A stretch of DNA of 64,000 nt from Tabrizicola sp. TH137 (GTDB lineage: Bacteria; Pseudomonadota; Alphaproteobacteria; Rhodobacterales; Rhodobacteraceae): positions 310,001 through 374,000 of the forward strand of contig NZ_PKRQ01000002.1 in the NCBI RefSeq assembly GCF_002855575.1, given 5' to 3'. Shown here in pieces: positions 15,716-23,819 of this stretch (positions within the stretch are counted from its first letter, which is position 1; every line of letters starts with the position of its first letter). The translations under genes and the position numbers were made by a program. The notes under the pieces were generated by a model. It was not told the origin of the DNA and made no database searches. It worked only from the letters and a program-made list of their open reading frames with translations.

Positions 15716-17006
15716 GTTCCTGCACGGGCTGAGCGAGGCGGCCTTCCTGGCGCTGCCCTGGCTGTTCGAATTCTGGGCGCTGCCGCATCAGATCGCGCCG
15801 GATGGCGCCTGGCGGACATGGGTCATCATGGGAGGGCGTGGCGCGGGCAAGACGCGGGCCGGGGCGGAATGGGTGCGGGGCCAGGTCGAGGGGGCCGGGC
15901 CTGCCGATCCGGGCCGGGCGCGGCGCGTGGCGTTGGTCGGCGAGACGGTGGATCAGGTGCGGGAGGTGATGGTCTTTGGCGAAAGCGGGATCATGGCCTG
16001 CGCGCCGCCTGACCGGAAGCCGGATTGGGAGGCCGCGCGCAAGCGGCTGGTCTGGCCGAATGGCGCGGTGGCGCAGGTGGTTTCGGCGCATGATCCCGAA
16101 AGCCTGCGGGGGCCGCAATTCGATGCCGCCTGGGCGGATGAACTGGCGAAATGGCCCAAGGCGCAGGAGACATGGGACATGCTGCAATTCGCGCTGCGGC
16201 TGGGCGAGATGCCGCAGGCGGTGGTGACGACGACACCGCGCAATGTGGCGGTGCTGAAGGCGGTGCTGAAGAACCCTTCGACAGTCGTGACCCATGCGCC
16301 CACGGGCGCTAACCGGGCCAATCTGGCGGAGAGCTTTCTTGCCGAGATGGAGGCGCGCTATGGCGGCACGCGGCGCGGGATTGAAGAGCTGGACGGGCTG
16401 CTGGTGGAGGATGCGGACGGGGCGCTTTGGCCGCGTGAGGTGATCGCGGCGGCGCAGGGGGTGCGGGTCTCGGCGATATCGCGGATCGTGGTGGCGGTGG
16501 ACCCGCCCGCCAGCAGCGGCGCGGGGGCGGATGAATGCGGCATCCTGGTCGTGGGGGCCATGCTGGACGGGCCGCCGCAGGACTGGCGCGCGGTGGTGAT
16601 GGAGGATGCGTCGGTGCAGGGCCTTGGCGCGGCGGGCTGGGCGGCGGCGGCGGTGGAGGCCTTTCGCCGCCATGCCGCCGACCGGATGGTGGCCGAGGCG
16701 AATATGGGTGGCGATCTGGTGGCGGCGGTGATCCGGCAGCAGGAGGCCTTTCTGCCGCTGACGCTGGTTCATGCCAGCAAGGGCAAGGTGGCGCGGGCGG
16801 AGCCTGTGGCGGCGCTGTATGAACAGGGGCGCGTGGCGCATGGGCCGGGGCTGGCGCGGCTGGAGGCGCAGATGGGGCAGATGACGCGGGGCGGCTTTGT
16901 CGGCCCGGGGTCGCCGGATCGGGTGGATGCGCTGGTCTGGGCGCTGACCGAGTTGATGGTGGATCGCGCGGCGGCCTGGCGGCGCCCGCAGATGCGGAGC
17001 CTGTAG
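15594..17006 (+). CDS. GTA g2, large terminase (packaging ATPase-nuclease)
   Basis: A 470-residue TerL. The ATPase has Walker A GGRGAGKT at about residues 80-87 and Walker B with catalytic acid AAWADE at about 178-183. The C-terminal RNase H-like nuclease shows VVAVDPPASS near residue 287 and the acidic DRVDALVWAL near the end. It drives headful packaging and cuts DNA. Start is uncertain: TTG 15594 has a good gagagg(gt)gagag site and would overlap g1 by 122 bases; ATG 15651 gives 451 residues but lacks a close ribosome-binding site. Confidence 0.93.
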   Translation: MTGFATKWPASSEGVPSTSMLRGLRSGAVWLASATPEVVHEFLHGLSEAAFLALPWLFEFWALPHQIAPDGAWRTWVIMGGRGAGKTRAGAEWVRGQVEGAGPADPGRARRVALVGETVDQVREVMVFGESGIMACAPPDRKPDWEAARKRLVWPNGAVAQVVSAHDPESLRGPQFDAAWADELAKWPKAQETWDMLQFALRLGEMPQAVVTTTPRNVAVLKAVLKNPSTVVTHAPTGANRANLAESFLAEMEARYGGTRRGIEELDGLLVEDADGALWPREVIAAAQGVRVSAISRIVVAVDPPASSGAGADECGILVVGAMLDGPPQDWRAVVMEDASVQGLGAAGWAAAAVEAFRRHAADRMVAEANMGGDLVAAVIRQQEAFLPLTLVHASKGKVARAEPVAALYEQGRVAHGPGLARLEAQMGQMTRGGFVGPGSPDRVDALVWALTELMVDRAAAWRRPQMRSL

Positions 17007-17054
17007 GTTTCATCGGAATTTCAGAGGATTGCGCCGGTGTCTTGAGACAGCCGG

Positions 17055-18248
17055 ATGAGGGGGCGTGGAATGGTGTTGCGGTTTCTGAGGAAGGCCCCGG
17101 TGGTGCAGGCGGTGCCGGAGCGGAAGGCCAGTGCCGCGGGGCGCGTGGCCGTCTGGGGCATGGGGGGGCGTGCGGTCTGGTCGGCGCGGGATGCGGGCAG
17201 CCTGACGCGGACGGGGTTCATGGGCAACCCGGTGGGGTTTCGGGCGGTGCGGCTGATTGCCGAGGCGGCGGCGGCGCTGCCCCTGATCGTGCAGGATGCC
17301 GAGCGGCGCTATGAGGCGCATCCGATGGCGGCGCTGCTGGCGCGGCCCAATGCGGCGCAGGGGCGGGCGGAACTGCTGGAGGCGGTTTACGGGCAGTTGC
17401 TGCTGTCGGGGAATGCCTATCTGGAGGCGGTGCCGGGGGATGGGCTGCTGCCGGGCGAATTGCATGTGCTGCGGTCTGACCGGATGGCGGTGGTGCCGGG
17501 GGCGGATGGCTGGCCCGTGGCCTTTGATTACACCGTCGGGGGGCGGGTGCATCGGTTCGGCGTGACGGGGGAGGCGCCGCCCGTCTGCCATATCCGCAGT
17601 TTCCATCCGCAGGATGACCATTACGGCTTTTCGCCCTTGCAGGCGGCGGCGGTGGCCATCGACGTGCATAACAGCGCGAGCGCCTGGTCGAAGGCCCTGC
17701 TGGACAATGCGGCGCGGCCTTCGGGGGCGATTGTCTACAAGGGGGCGGATGGGCAGTCGATGTTGACGCCGGATCAATATGACCGGCTGGTGGGCGAGAT
17801 GGAGGCGCATCACCAGGGCGCGCGGAATGCGGGGCGGCCGATGCTGCTGGAAGGGGGGCTGGACTGGAAGCCGATGGGGTTTTCGCCCAGCGACATGGAG
17901 TTCCAGAAGACGAAGGAGGCGGCGGCGCGCGAGATTGCCACGGCCTTTGGCGTGCCGCCCATGCTGCTGGGGATACCGGGCGATGCGACCTATGCGAATT
18001 ATGCCGAGGCGAACCGGGCCTTCTATCGGCTGACGGTGCTGCCACTGGCGGCGCGGGTTCTGGCGGCGGTGTCGGGCTGGCTCTCGGCGCATCAGGGGGA
18101 GGCGGTGGAGATGCGGCCGGACCTCGACATGATCCCCGCGCTGGCGGTGGAGCGGGATGCGGCCTGGGCGCGGGTGGCGGCGGCGGATTTCCTGACGGCG
18201 GCGGAGAAGAGGGCGGCGCTGGGTCTGCCGCCGCTGGAGCCGGGATGA
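17055..18248 (+). CDS. GTA g3, HK97-type portal protein
   Basis: A 397-residue portal that forms the dodecameric DNA gate of the head. HK97 portal features include GNPVGFRAVRLIAEAAAALPL, LLARPNAAQGRAELLEAVYGQLLLSGNAYLE, IRSFHPQDDHYGFSPLQAA and EIATAFGVPPMLLGIPGDATYANY. The start could instead be ATG 17070 (MVLRFLRK). Its stop overlaps the start of g3.5 as ATGA. Confidence 0.93.
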   Translation: MRGRGMVLRFLRKAPVVQAVPERKASAAGRVAVWGMGGRAVWSARDAGSLTRTGFMGNPVGFRAVRLIAEAAAALPLIVQDAERRYEAHPMAALLARPNAAQGRAELLEAVYGQLLLSGNAYLEAVPGDGLLPGELHVLRSDRMAVVPGADGWPVAFDYTVGGRVHRFGVTGEAPPVCHIRSFHPQDDHYGFSPLQAAAVAIDVHNSASAWSKALLDNAARPSGAIVYKGADGQSMLTPDQYDRLVGEMEAHHQGARNAGRPMLLEGGLDWKPMGFSPSDMEFQKTKEAAAREIATAFGVPPMLLGIPGDATYANYAEANRAFYRLTVLPLAARVLAAVSGWLSAHQGEAVEMRPDLDMIPALAVERDAAWARVAAADFLTAAEKRAALGLPPLEPG

Positions 18249-18493
18249 AGGGGGCGGGGCCGGCGGGCGGGTCGCGGTTCCTGTTCGACAGTTTCGATCC
18301 GACGACGGCGCGGATCGAGGCGCATGAGCGCGTGAGCGAGGAGCGCTGGACCGCGCTGGATTACCGGCTGGGCCATATCGAGGCGGCGCTGGAGCGGCTG
18401 GAGCGGCGGCTGTGGCTGATGGTGTTCGGGGTGGCGGCCTTCCTGCTGGCGCAGGGGGCGGAGGCGGTGGTGATGGCGGCTTTGGTGAGGTGA
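18245..18493 (+). CDS. GTA g3.5, small membrane-helix protein
   Basis: An 82-residue protein at the g3.5 position. It has a charged helical N-terminal half (TTARIEAHERVSEERWTALDYRLGHIEAALERLERRL) followed by one hydrophobic helix (LMVFGVAAFLLAQGAEAVVMAAL). Role in particle production is not known. Overlaps g3 by 4 bases and ends 3 bases before g4. Confidence 0.75.
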   Translation: MKGAGPAGGSRFLFDSFDPTTARIEAHERVSEERWTALDYRLGHIEAALERLERRLWLMVFGVAAFLLAQGAEAVVMAALVR

Positions 18494-18496
18494 GCG

Positions 18497-19012
18497 ATGT
18501 GGGAGCGGAAGGACATGCGCGGGGCCGGGCTGGTGATGAAAGGCGCGGCGCTGGAGGGATATGCCTCGGTCTTCGGGGTGGTGGACCGGGGCGGAGATGT
18601 CGTGTTGCCAGGGGCTTATGCGGCGTCCTTGACGCGGATGGCGGCAAGCGGGGGCCGGGTGCGGATGCTGTGGCAGCATGATCCGGGCCAGCCCATCGGG
18701 GTATGGGACGAGGTGCGCGAGGATGCGCGGGGCCTGTGGGTGAAGGGGCGGTTGCTGACGGAGCTGGAGAAGGGGCGCGAGGCGGCGGCGCTGCTGGCGG
18801 CGGGGGCGATCGACGGGCTGTCGATCGGGTATCGCACGGTGCGGGCGGAGCGGGGGCCGCAGGGGCGGCGGCTTCTGGCGGAAGTGGAGTTGTGGGAAGT
18901 GTCGCTGGTCACCTTTCCGATGCTGCCTGCGGCGCGGGTGGCGGTGAAGGGGGCGGCGGGAGAACTGGTGGCGGCGCTGAAGGCAGCGCGGGCCGGGTTG
19001 GCGGCGCGGTAG
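18497..19012 (+). CDS. GTA g4, prohead protease
   Basis: A 171-residue HK97-family serine protease that trims the capsid scaffold during head maturation. The fold is recognisable from GYASVFGVVDRGGDVVLPGAY, the catalytic His61 in LWQHDPGQPIGVW and the catalytic Ser109 in AIDGLSIGYRTV, then LWEVSLVTFPMLPAARV. The start follows a gtgagcg sequence 3 bp after the g3.5 stop. Confidence 0.93.
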   Translation: MWERKDMRGAGLVMKGAALEGYASVFGVVDRGGDVVLPGAYAASLTRMAASGGRVRMLWQHDPGQPIGVWDEVREDARGLWVKGRLLTELEKGREAAALLAAGAIDGLSIGYRTVRAERGPQGRRLLAEVELWEVSLVTFPMLPAARVAVKGAAGELVAALKAARAGLAAR

Positions 19013-19032
19013 CGCCTTTCGGAGGGAAAGCG

Positions 19033-20223
19033 ATGGAGTGGATGCAGACTGCCGGGGAGGCCCCCGGCGGGGCGGATGCGGCTGTGGAAGTGAAGGCGGC
19101 GCTGGCGGATTTCGTCAGCGAGGTCAGGGCCTTTCAGGGTGAGGTGAAAGTGTTGGTGAAAGAGCAGCAGGAGCGTGTGGCGATGCTGGATCGCAAGATG
19201 GCGGGGCATGGCCGCCCGCCTTTGGCGGCGGCGGCGGAGGCGGGGGTGCCGCATCGCAAGGCCTTTGCGGCCTATCTGCGGACGGGGGATGATGATGGCC
19301 TGCGCGGCATCGTCCCCGAGGGCAAGGCGCTGAATACCGCAGTGGCGGCGGATGGCGGCTATCTGGTCGATCCGCAGACGGCAGAGGCGGTGAAGTCGGT
19401 GCTGGTCTCCACCGCCTCCATCCGCGCCATCGCGCAGGTGGTGCAGGTGGAAGCGTCGTCTTTCGACGTGCTGGTGGACCGGTCCGAGGTGGGGTCGGGC
19501 TGGGCGACCGAGACGGCGGCGCAGGCCGAGACGGCGACTCCGATTCTGGAGCGAGTGTCGATCCGACTGCATGAACTGTCAGCCATGCCCAAGGCGAGCC
19601 AGCGTCTGCTGGATGACAGCGCCTTTGACGTGGAGGGCTGGCTGGCCGGGAAGATCGCCACGCGGTTCTTGCGGGCGGAATCGGCGGCCTTTGTTTCGGG
19701 CGACGGGGTGGACAAGCCGAAGGGGTTTCTGACCGCGCCGAAGGTGGCGAATGCGTCTTGGACCTGGGGATCGCTGGGCTATGTGCCGTCGGGGGCGGCG
19801 TCGGACTTTTCACCAACGAATCCAGCGGATTGCATCATCACCCTCGTCTATGCGCTGGGGGCGGAGTATCGGGCGAATGCGTCTTTCGTGATGAATTCCA
19901 AGACCGCCGGAGCGGTGCGGAAGATGAAGGATGCGGATGGGCGCTTCCTGTGGTCTGACGGGTTGGCGGCCGGGGAACCGGCGCGGCTGATGGGATATCC
20001 GGTCCTGATCTGTGAGGACATGCCGGATATCGCGGCGGGGGCCCATGCCATCGCCTTTGGCGACTTTCGGGCGGGTTACACCATCGCGGAGCGGCCCGAT
20101 CTGCGCATCCTGCGCGATCCGTTCAGCGCGAAGCCGCATGTGCTGTTCTATGCGTCAAAGCGCGTGGGGGGCGATGTGACGGATTACGCGGCGATCAAGC
20201 TCTTGCGCTTTGCGGTGTCGTGA
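19033..20223 (+). CDS. GTA g5, major capsid protein
   Basis: A 396-residue HK97-fold capsid subunit. Residues about 16-56 form a coiled-coil delta (scaffold) region, cut by g4; the mature protein probably begins just after HGRPPL near residue 65. Mature-domain motifs include DGGYLVDPQTAEAV, VASSFDVLVDRSEVGSGWATE-type P-domain sequence, SAMPKASQRLLDDSAFDVEGWL and the C-terminal DYAAIKLLRF. ATG 19033 has a strong ggaggg at 19021-19026. It is the first gene not overlapping its upstream neighbour. Confidence 0.95.
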   Translation: MEWMQTAGEAPGGADAAVEVKAALADFVSEVRAFQGEVKVLVKEQQERVAMLDRKMAGHGRPPLAAAAEAGVPHRKAFAAYLRTGDDDGLRGIVPEGKALNTAVAADGGYLVDPQTAEAVKSVLVSTASIRAIAQVVQVEASSFDVLVDRSEVGSGWATETAAQAETATPILERVSIRLHELSAMPKASQRLLDDSAFDVEGWLAGKIATRFLRAESAAFVSGDGVDKPKGFLTAPKVANASWTWGSLGYVPSGAASDFSPTNPADCIITLVYALGAEYRANASFVMNSKTAGAVRKMKDADGRFLWSDGLAAGEPARLMGYPVLICEDMPDIAAGAHAIAFGDFRAGYTIAERPDLRILRDPFSAKPHVLFYASKRVGGDVTDYAAIKLLRFAVS

Positions 20224-20283
20224 GCGGTGAGGGGGTGGGGCCTTGGCGGCCCCGCCCCGGTTTGGCAGGCGGGGGTAGGCGTG

Positions 20284-20883
20284 ATGGTGCTGGAAGAGAC
20301 GGGGGCGGTGCCGGGATCGGCGCTGCCGGTGGCGGCTTTGGCCGATCATCTGCGGCTGGGGACGGCGTTTCAGGGGGACCCGTTGCAGGCGGGGCTGGTG
20401 GAGAGCCATTTGCGGGCGGCGCTGGCGGTGATCGAAGGGCGGACGGCCAAGGCGTTGATCGCGCGGGGGTTTCGGCTGGTGCTGGGGGCATGGCGGGGGG
20501 AGGGGGCGCAGGCCCTGCCCATCGCGCCGGTGGTGGCACTTGGCGAGATTGCGTTGGTGGACGGGACCGGCGCGCGCCTGGTGCTGGAGGCGGCGCGGTT
20601 CCGGCTGGAGCGGGATGCGCATCGGCCCCGGCTGGTGGCGGCTTCGGGGGCCTTGCCGGTGATCCCGACGGGCGGGCGGGTGGAGATTTCCCTGACGGCG
20701 GGGTTCGGGGCGGAATGGGGTAATCTGCCGCCCGATCTGCGGCAGGCGGTGATGCTGCTGGCGGCGCAGTTCTACGAGATGCGGCATGATCCGGGGGATG
20801 GGGTGGCGGGGCTGCCGGTGGCGGTGCAGGCCCTGATCGAGCGTTGGCGGACGGTGCGTATCCTTGGCGGGGGTGCGGGATGA
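20284..20883 (+). CDS. GTA g6, head-tail adaptor
   Basis: A 199-residue protein at the g6 position, related to phage gp6-like connector proteins that attach to the portal. The N-terminal LADHLRLGTAFQGDPLQAGLVESHLRAALAVIEGRTAKALI and the late LPPDLRQAVMLLAAQFYEMR are the family core helices. Start ATG 20284 is preferred over the in-frame upstream start in the leader. The stop overlaps g7 as ATGA. Confidence 0.85.
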   Translation: MVLEETGAVPGSALPVAALADHLRLGTAFQGDPLQAGLVESHLRAALAVIEGRTAKALIARGFRLVLGAWRGEGAQALPIAPVVALGEIALVDGTGARLVLEAARFRLERDAHRPRLVAASGALPVIPTGGRVEISLTAGFGAEWGNLPPDLRQAVMLLAAQFYEMRHDPGDGVAGLPVAVQALIERWRTVRILGGGAG

Positions 20884-21215
20884 GGGGGGTGCGGTTGACG
20901 CGGCGCCTGACGCTTGAGGTCGCCATGCGCGCGGGCGATGGCGCAGGGGGCTATGCGGAGGTCTGGCAGGCGCGTGGCACGGTCTGGGCCGAGGTCCGGC
21001 CCGGCGCGGGGCGCGAGGCTGCGGCCTTGGGGGCGGCGGTGCCGGTGCAGCCTTTGCGGGTGATCCTGCGGGGGTTGCCTCTGGGCCATGACCTGCGGCC
21101 CGTGGCGGGGATGCGGTTCCGGGACGGGGCGCGGGCCTTTCGCGTGCTGGCGGTGACGGAGGCGGATGCGGGCGGGCGCTATCTGACCTGCGCCTGCGAG
21201 GAGGTTTCGGGATGA
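20880..21215 (+). CDS. GTA g7, head closure (stopper) protein
   Basis: A 111-residue beta-rich protein matching phage head-closure/stopper proteins. The pattern LTRRLTLEV, GYAEVWQARGTVWAEVRPG, LRVILRGLPL and MRFRDGARAFRVLAVTEAD followed by a C-terminal YLTCACEEV is typical. It seals the filled head and joins the tail. Overlaps g6 and g8 by 4 bases each. Confidence 0.85.
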   Translation: MRGVRLTRRLTLEVAMRAGDGAGGYAEVWQARGTVWAEVRPGAGREAAALGAAVPVQPLRVILRGLPLGHDLRPVAGMRFRDGARAFRVLAVTEADAGGRYLTCACEEVSG

Positions 21216-21607
21216 GCTATGGGCTGGCTGGGGCGGTGCAGGCGGCGGTGCATGGCGCGCTGCTGGCGGCGGGCGATCTGGCGGGGGTGCCGGTGCTGGA
21301 TGCCGTGCCGCCGGGTGGGGCTGCAGGGACCTTCGTCCTGATCGGGGCCGAGGAGGTGCGCGATGCCTCTGACGCCACGGGGGCGGGGGCGGAGCATCGG
21401 GTGGAGATTTCGGTGCTGTCGGACGCGGCGGGGTTTCAGGCGGCGAAGGGCGTGGCGGCGGCGGTCTGCGTGGCGATGGAGGGCCTCGCCCTGCCGGGGC
21501 CGGGGCGGGTGGTTGGCGCGCGGTTTCAGCGGGCGGTGGCGAAACGGTCGGAGGATGGCGCGGAGCGGCGGATCACTCTGGTCTTTCGGGTGCGGGTAGA
21601 GGCGTGA
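21212..21607 (+). CDS. GTA g8, tail terminator-type protein (DUF3168)
   Basis: A 131-residue DUF3168-like protein that caps the tail tube. Characteristic are AVQAAVHGALLAAGDLAGVPVLDAVPPG at the start, FVLIGAEEVRDASDATG, HRVEISVLSD and the final RRITLVFRVRVEA. ATG 21212 overlaps the g7 stop. Confidence 0.88.
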   Translation: MSYGLAGAVQAAVHGALLAAGDLAGVPVLDAVPPGGAAGTFVLIGAEEVRDASDATGAGAEHRVEISVLSDAAGFQAAKGVAAAVCVAMEGLALPGPGRVVGARFQRAVAKRSEDGAERRITLVFRVRVEA

Positions 21608-21617
21608 GGAGCGTGTG

Positions 21618-22031
21618 ATGGCGGTGCAGAACGGCAAGGACGTGCTGGTGAAGGTGGATCTGACCGGGGACGGCCAGTTCGAGACGGTGGCGGGGCTGCG
21701 CGCGACGCGGATCAGCTTCAACGCCGAGACGGTGGATGTGACATCTCTGGAAAGCGCGGGGGGGTGGCGGGAGTTGCTGGCGGGCGCAGGCGTGCGGTCG
21801 GCGCAGGTGAGCGGCGCGGGCGTCTTTCGCGATGCGGCGACGGATGAACGGGCGCGGCAGATCTTCTTCGACGGGGAAATGCCGGAATTCCAGGTCATCA
21901 TCCCCGATTTCGGAGTGGTGGAAGGGCCGTTCCAGATTTCCGCCATCGAATATGCCGGGAGTTACAATGGCGAGGCGACCTATGAGCTGACGCTGGCCTC
22001 GGCCGGGGCCCTGGCCTTTACGGCGCTGTGA
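21618..22031 (+). CDS. GTA g9, major tail tube protein
   Basis: A 137-residue tail tube subunit similar to the TP901-1-type family. Conserved segments are NGKDVLVKVDLTG, LRATRISFNAETVDVTSLESAG, FRDAATDERARQIFFDGEMP and EYAGSYNGEATYELTLASAGAL. ATG 21618 is preferred over the adjoining in-frame GTG 21615; ggagc lies upstream. The TGA shares bases with the g10 ATG. Confidence 0.92.
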   Translation: MAVQNGKDVLVKVDLTGDGQFETVAGLRATRISFNAETVDVTSLESAGGWRELLAGAGVRSAQVSGAGVFRDAATDERARQIFFDGEMPEFQVIIPDFGVVEGPFQISAIEYAGSYNGEATYELTLASAGALAFTAL

Positions 22032-22354
22032 TGGCCAATCCTTTTGCGGGCGAGGTGGAGGTGGTGCTGGATGGCCGGCCCCATCTGGCGAAGCTGACGC
22101 TGGGGGCCTTGGCGGAGCTGGAGGCGGCGTTGGGCGAGGACAGCCTGATGGCGCTGGTGGCGCGGTTCGAGGCGGGGCGGTTTTCCACGCGGGATGTGCT
22201 GGCGCTGCTGGTGGCGGGGCTGCGCGGCGGCGGCTGGCAGGGGCGCGCGGCCGATCTGATGACGGTGGAGATCGGCGGCGGCCCGGTGGGGGCGGCGCGG
22301 GCGGCGGCAGAACTGCTGGCCCGCGCCTTTGCGGTGCCGGGCGAGGGGGCGTGA
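22031..22354 (+). CDS. GTA g10, tail assembly chaperone-type protein
   Basis: A 107-residue protein at the g10 position. It starts MANPFAGEVEVVLDGRPHLAKLTLGALAELE and shows FSTRDVLALLVAGLRGGG, the pattern of the GTA gp10 family thought to chaperone tape-measure folding during tail assembly, like the G protein of long-tailed phages. Overlaps both neighbours by one base. Confidence 0.85.
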   Translation: MANPFAGEVEVVLDGRPHLAKLTLGALAELEAALGEDSLMALVARFEAGRFSTRDVLALLVAGLRGGGWQGRAADLMTVEIGGGPVGAARAAAELLARAFAVPGEGA

Positions 22355-22608
22355 TGGATTGGCCCGGATTGATGCGGGCGGGGATCGGGGGGTTGCGGCT
22401 GTTGCCCCGCGATTTCTGGGGTCTGACGCCTGCGGAATTGCGGGTGATGCTGGGGGTGGGGGCGGCGGCGGTGCCGCCCCTGTCGCGCGCGCGGCTGGCG
22501 GAACTGGCGGCGGCGTTTCCGGATGGGGAGAGCGGCGATGGAGCGGGACGATCTGGCGGAGCTGGAGGCGCGGCTGGACGGGGCAGTGCCGGTGACGGCG
22601 GCCTTTGA
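22354..22608 (+). CDS. GTA g10.1, rcc01693-type tail assembly chaperone
   Basis: An 84-residue protein whose first 55 residues (MDWPGLMRAGIGGLRLLPRD, FWGLTPAELRVMLG, LSRARLAELAAAFPD) match the small rcc01693 family. The remaining 30 residues are Gly/Ala-rich and lie inside g11 in another frame (71-base overlap), so the tail may be an untidy extension. Together with g10 it occupies the place where tailed phages produce chaperones G and GT by frameshifting; no obvious slippery sequence was seen here. Confidence 0.8.
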   Translation: MDWPGLMRAGIGGLRLLPRDFWGLTPAELRVMLGVGAAAVPPLSRARLAELAAAFPDGESGDGAGRSGGAGGAAGRGSAGDGGL

Positions 22609-23176
22609 GCAGGAACTGACGCGGCTGAGCCAGACCATGCTGTTTACGGGGCGGGAGGTGGGAAGCCTGTCCTCGGCCCTGGGGAGCGGGCTGCGGCGGG
22701 CCTTTGACGGGGTGGTGTTCGACGGGATGCGGCTGTCGGATGCGCTGGGGCAGGTGGCGGAAAGCCTGTCGCGGTCTGTCTATGCGGTGGCGATGCGGCC
22801 GGTGCAGAACGCTCTGGGAGGGGCCTTGGCGGAGGGGATCAACGGGCTGTTGTCCGGGGTGATGGGTTTCGCCAAGGGCGGGGCTTTTGCGCAGGGCCGG
22901 GTGACGCCTTTCGCGCAGGGCGGGGTGGTCAGTTCGCCCACGGTCTTTCCCATGCGGGGCGGGATCGGGCTGATGGGCGAGGCGGGGCCGGAGGCGATTT
23001 TGCCCCTGGCGCGGGGCGCGGATGGGCGGCTGGGCGTGCAGGCGGGGGGCGGGGCGCGGCCCGTGTCGGTGGTGATGAACATCACGACGCCGGATGTGAA
23101 GGGGTTCGAGCGCAGCCAGAGCCAGATCGCGGCGCAGGCGGCGCGGGCGCTGGCGCGCGGGCAGCGGAACCGGTGA
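22538..23176 (+). CDS. GTA g11, short tape measure protein
   Basis: A 212-residue tape measure, far shorter than those of long-tailed phages and consistent with the short tail of the agent. Features are a helical N-terminus (LTRLSQTMLFTGREVGSLSSALGSGLRRAF), the middle ALGGALAEGINGLLSGVMGFAKGGAF and the conserved C-terminal block GLMGEAGPEAILPLARGADGRLGV with VMNITTPDVKGFERSQSQI. ATG 22538 gives the family start MERDDLAELEARLDG. Confidence 0.9.
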   Translation: MERDDLAELEARLDGAVPVTAAFEQELTRLSQTMLFTGREVGSLSSALGSGLRRAFDGVVFDGMRLSDALGQVAESLSRSVYAVAMRPVQNALGGALAEGINGLLSGVMGFAKGGAFAQGRVTPFAQGGVVSSPTVFPMRGGIGLMGEAGPEAILPLARGADGRLGVQAGGGARPVSVVMNITTPDVKGFERSQSQIAAQAARALARGQRNR

Positions 23177-23186
23177 GGGGGTGGTG

Positions 23187-23819
23187 ATGAGTTTCCATGA
23201 GGTGCGGTTTCCGGCCAATCTGAGTTTCGGATCGACGGGCGGGCCGGAGCGGCGGACGGAGATCGTCACGCTGGCCAACGGGTTTGAAGAGCGCAACACG
23301 CCCTGGGCGCAATCGCGGAGGCGTTATGATGCGGGGCTCGGGTTGCGGTCGCTGGACGATGTGGCGGCGCTGATCGCCTTTTTCGAGGCGCGGCGCGGGC
23401 AGCTTTACGGGTTTCGCTGGAAGGATTGGGCGGATTTCAAATCCTGCAAGCCTTCGGCGCGGGTGTCGGCGCTGGATCAGGTGCTGGGGGCGGGGGATGG
23501 GGCGGAGCGGGTCTTTGCCCTGGCCAAGACCTATGATCCCTTCGGCACGGCCTTCCGCCGCCCGATCCTGAAGCCGGTGGCGGGGACGGTGGTGGCGGCG
23601 GTGGGGGGGGATGCGAAGGTGGAGACGGTGGATTACGCGCTGGACCCTGTGGCGGGGTTGCTGACCTTTGCCGAGCCGCCGGATGTGGGGGCGGTGGTCA
23701 CGGCGGGGTTTGAATTCGACGTGCCGGTGCGGTTCGACACGGACCGGATCGCGGTGTCGGTCGCGTCCTTTCAGGCGGGAGAGGTGCCATCGGTGCCGGT
23801 GGTGGAGGTGCGGCTGTGA
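23187..23819 (+). CDS. GTA g12, distal tail protein (DUF2460)
   Basis: A 210-residue DUF2460 protein. Typical signatures are SFHEVRFPANLSFGSTGGPERRTEIVTLANGFEERN, the arginine-rich WAQSRRRYDAGLG, FFEARRGQLYGFRWKDW and FDVPVRFDTDRIAVS. In the agent's structure the equivalent protein forms the distal tail ring. ATG 23187 is favoured over GTG 23181. It overlaps g13 by 4 bases. Confidence 0.93.
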   Translation: MSFHEVRFPANLSFGSTGGPERRTEIVTLANGFEERNTPWAQSRRRYDAGLGLRSLDDVAALIAFFEARRGQLYGFRWKDWADFKSCKPSARVSALDQVLGAGDGAERVFALAKTYDPFGTAFRRPILKPVAGTVVAAVGGDAKVETVDYALDPVAGLLTFAEPPDVGAVVTAGFEFDVPVRFDTDRIAVSVASFQAGEVPSVPVVEVRL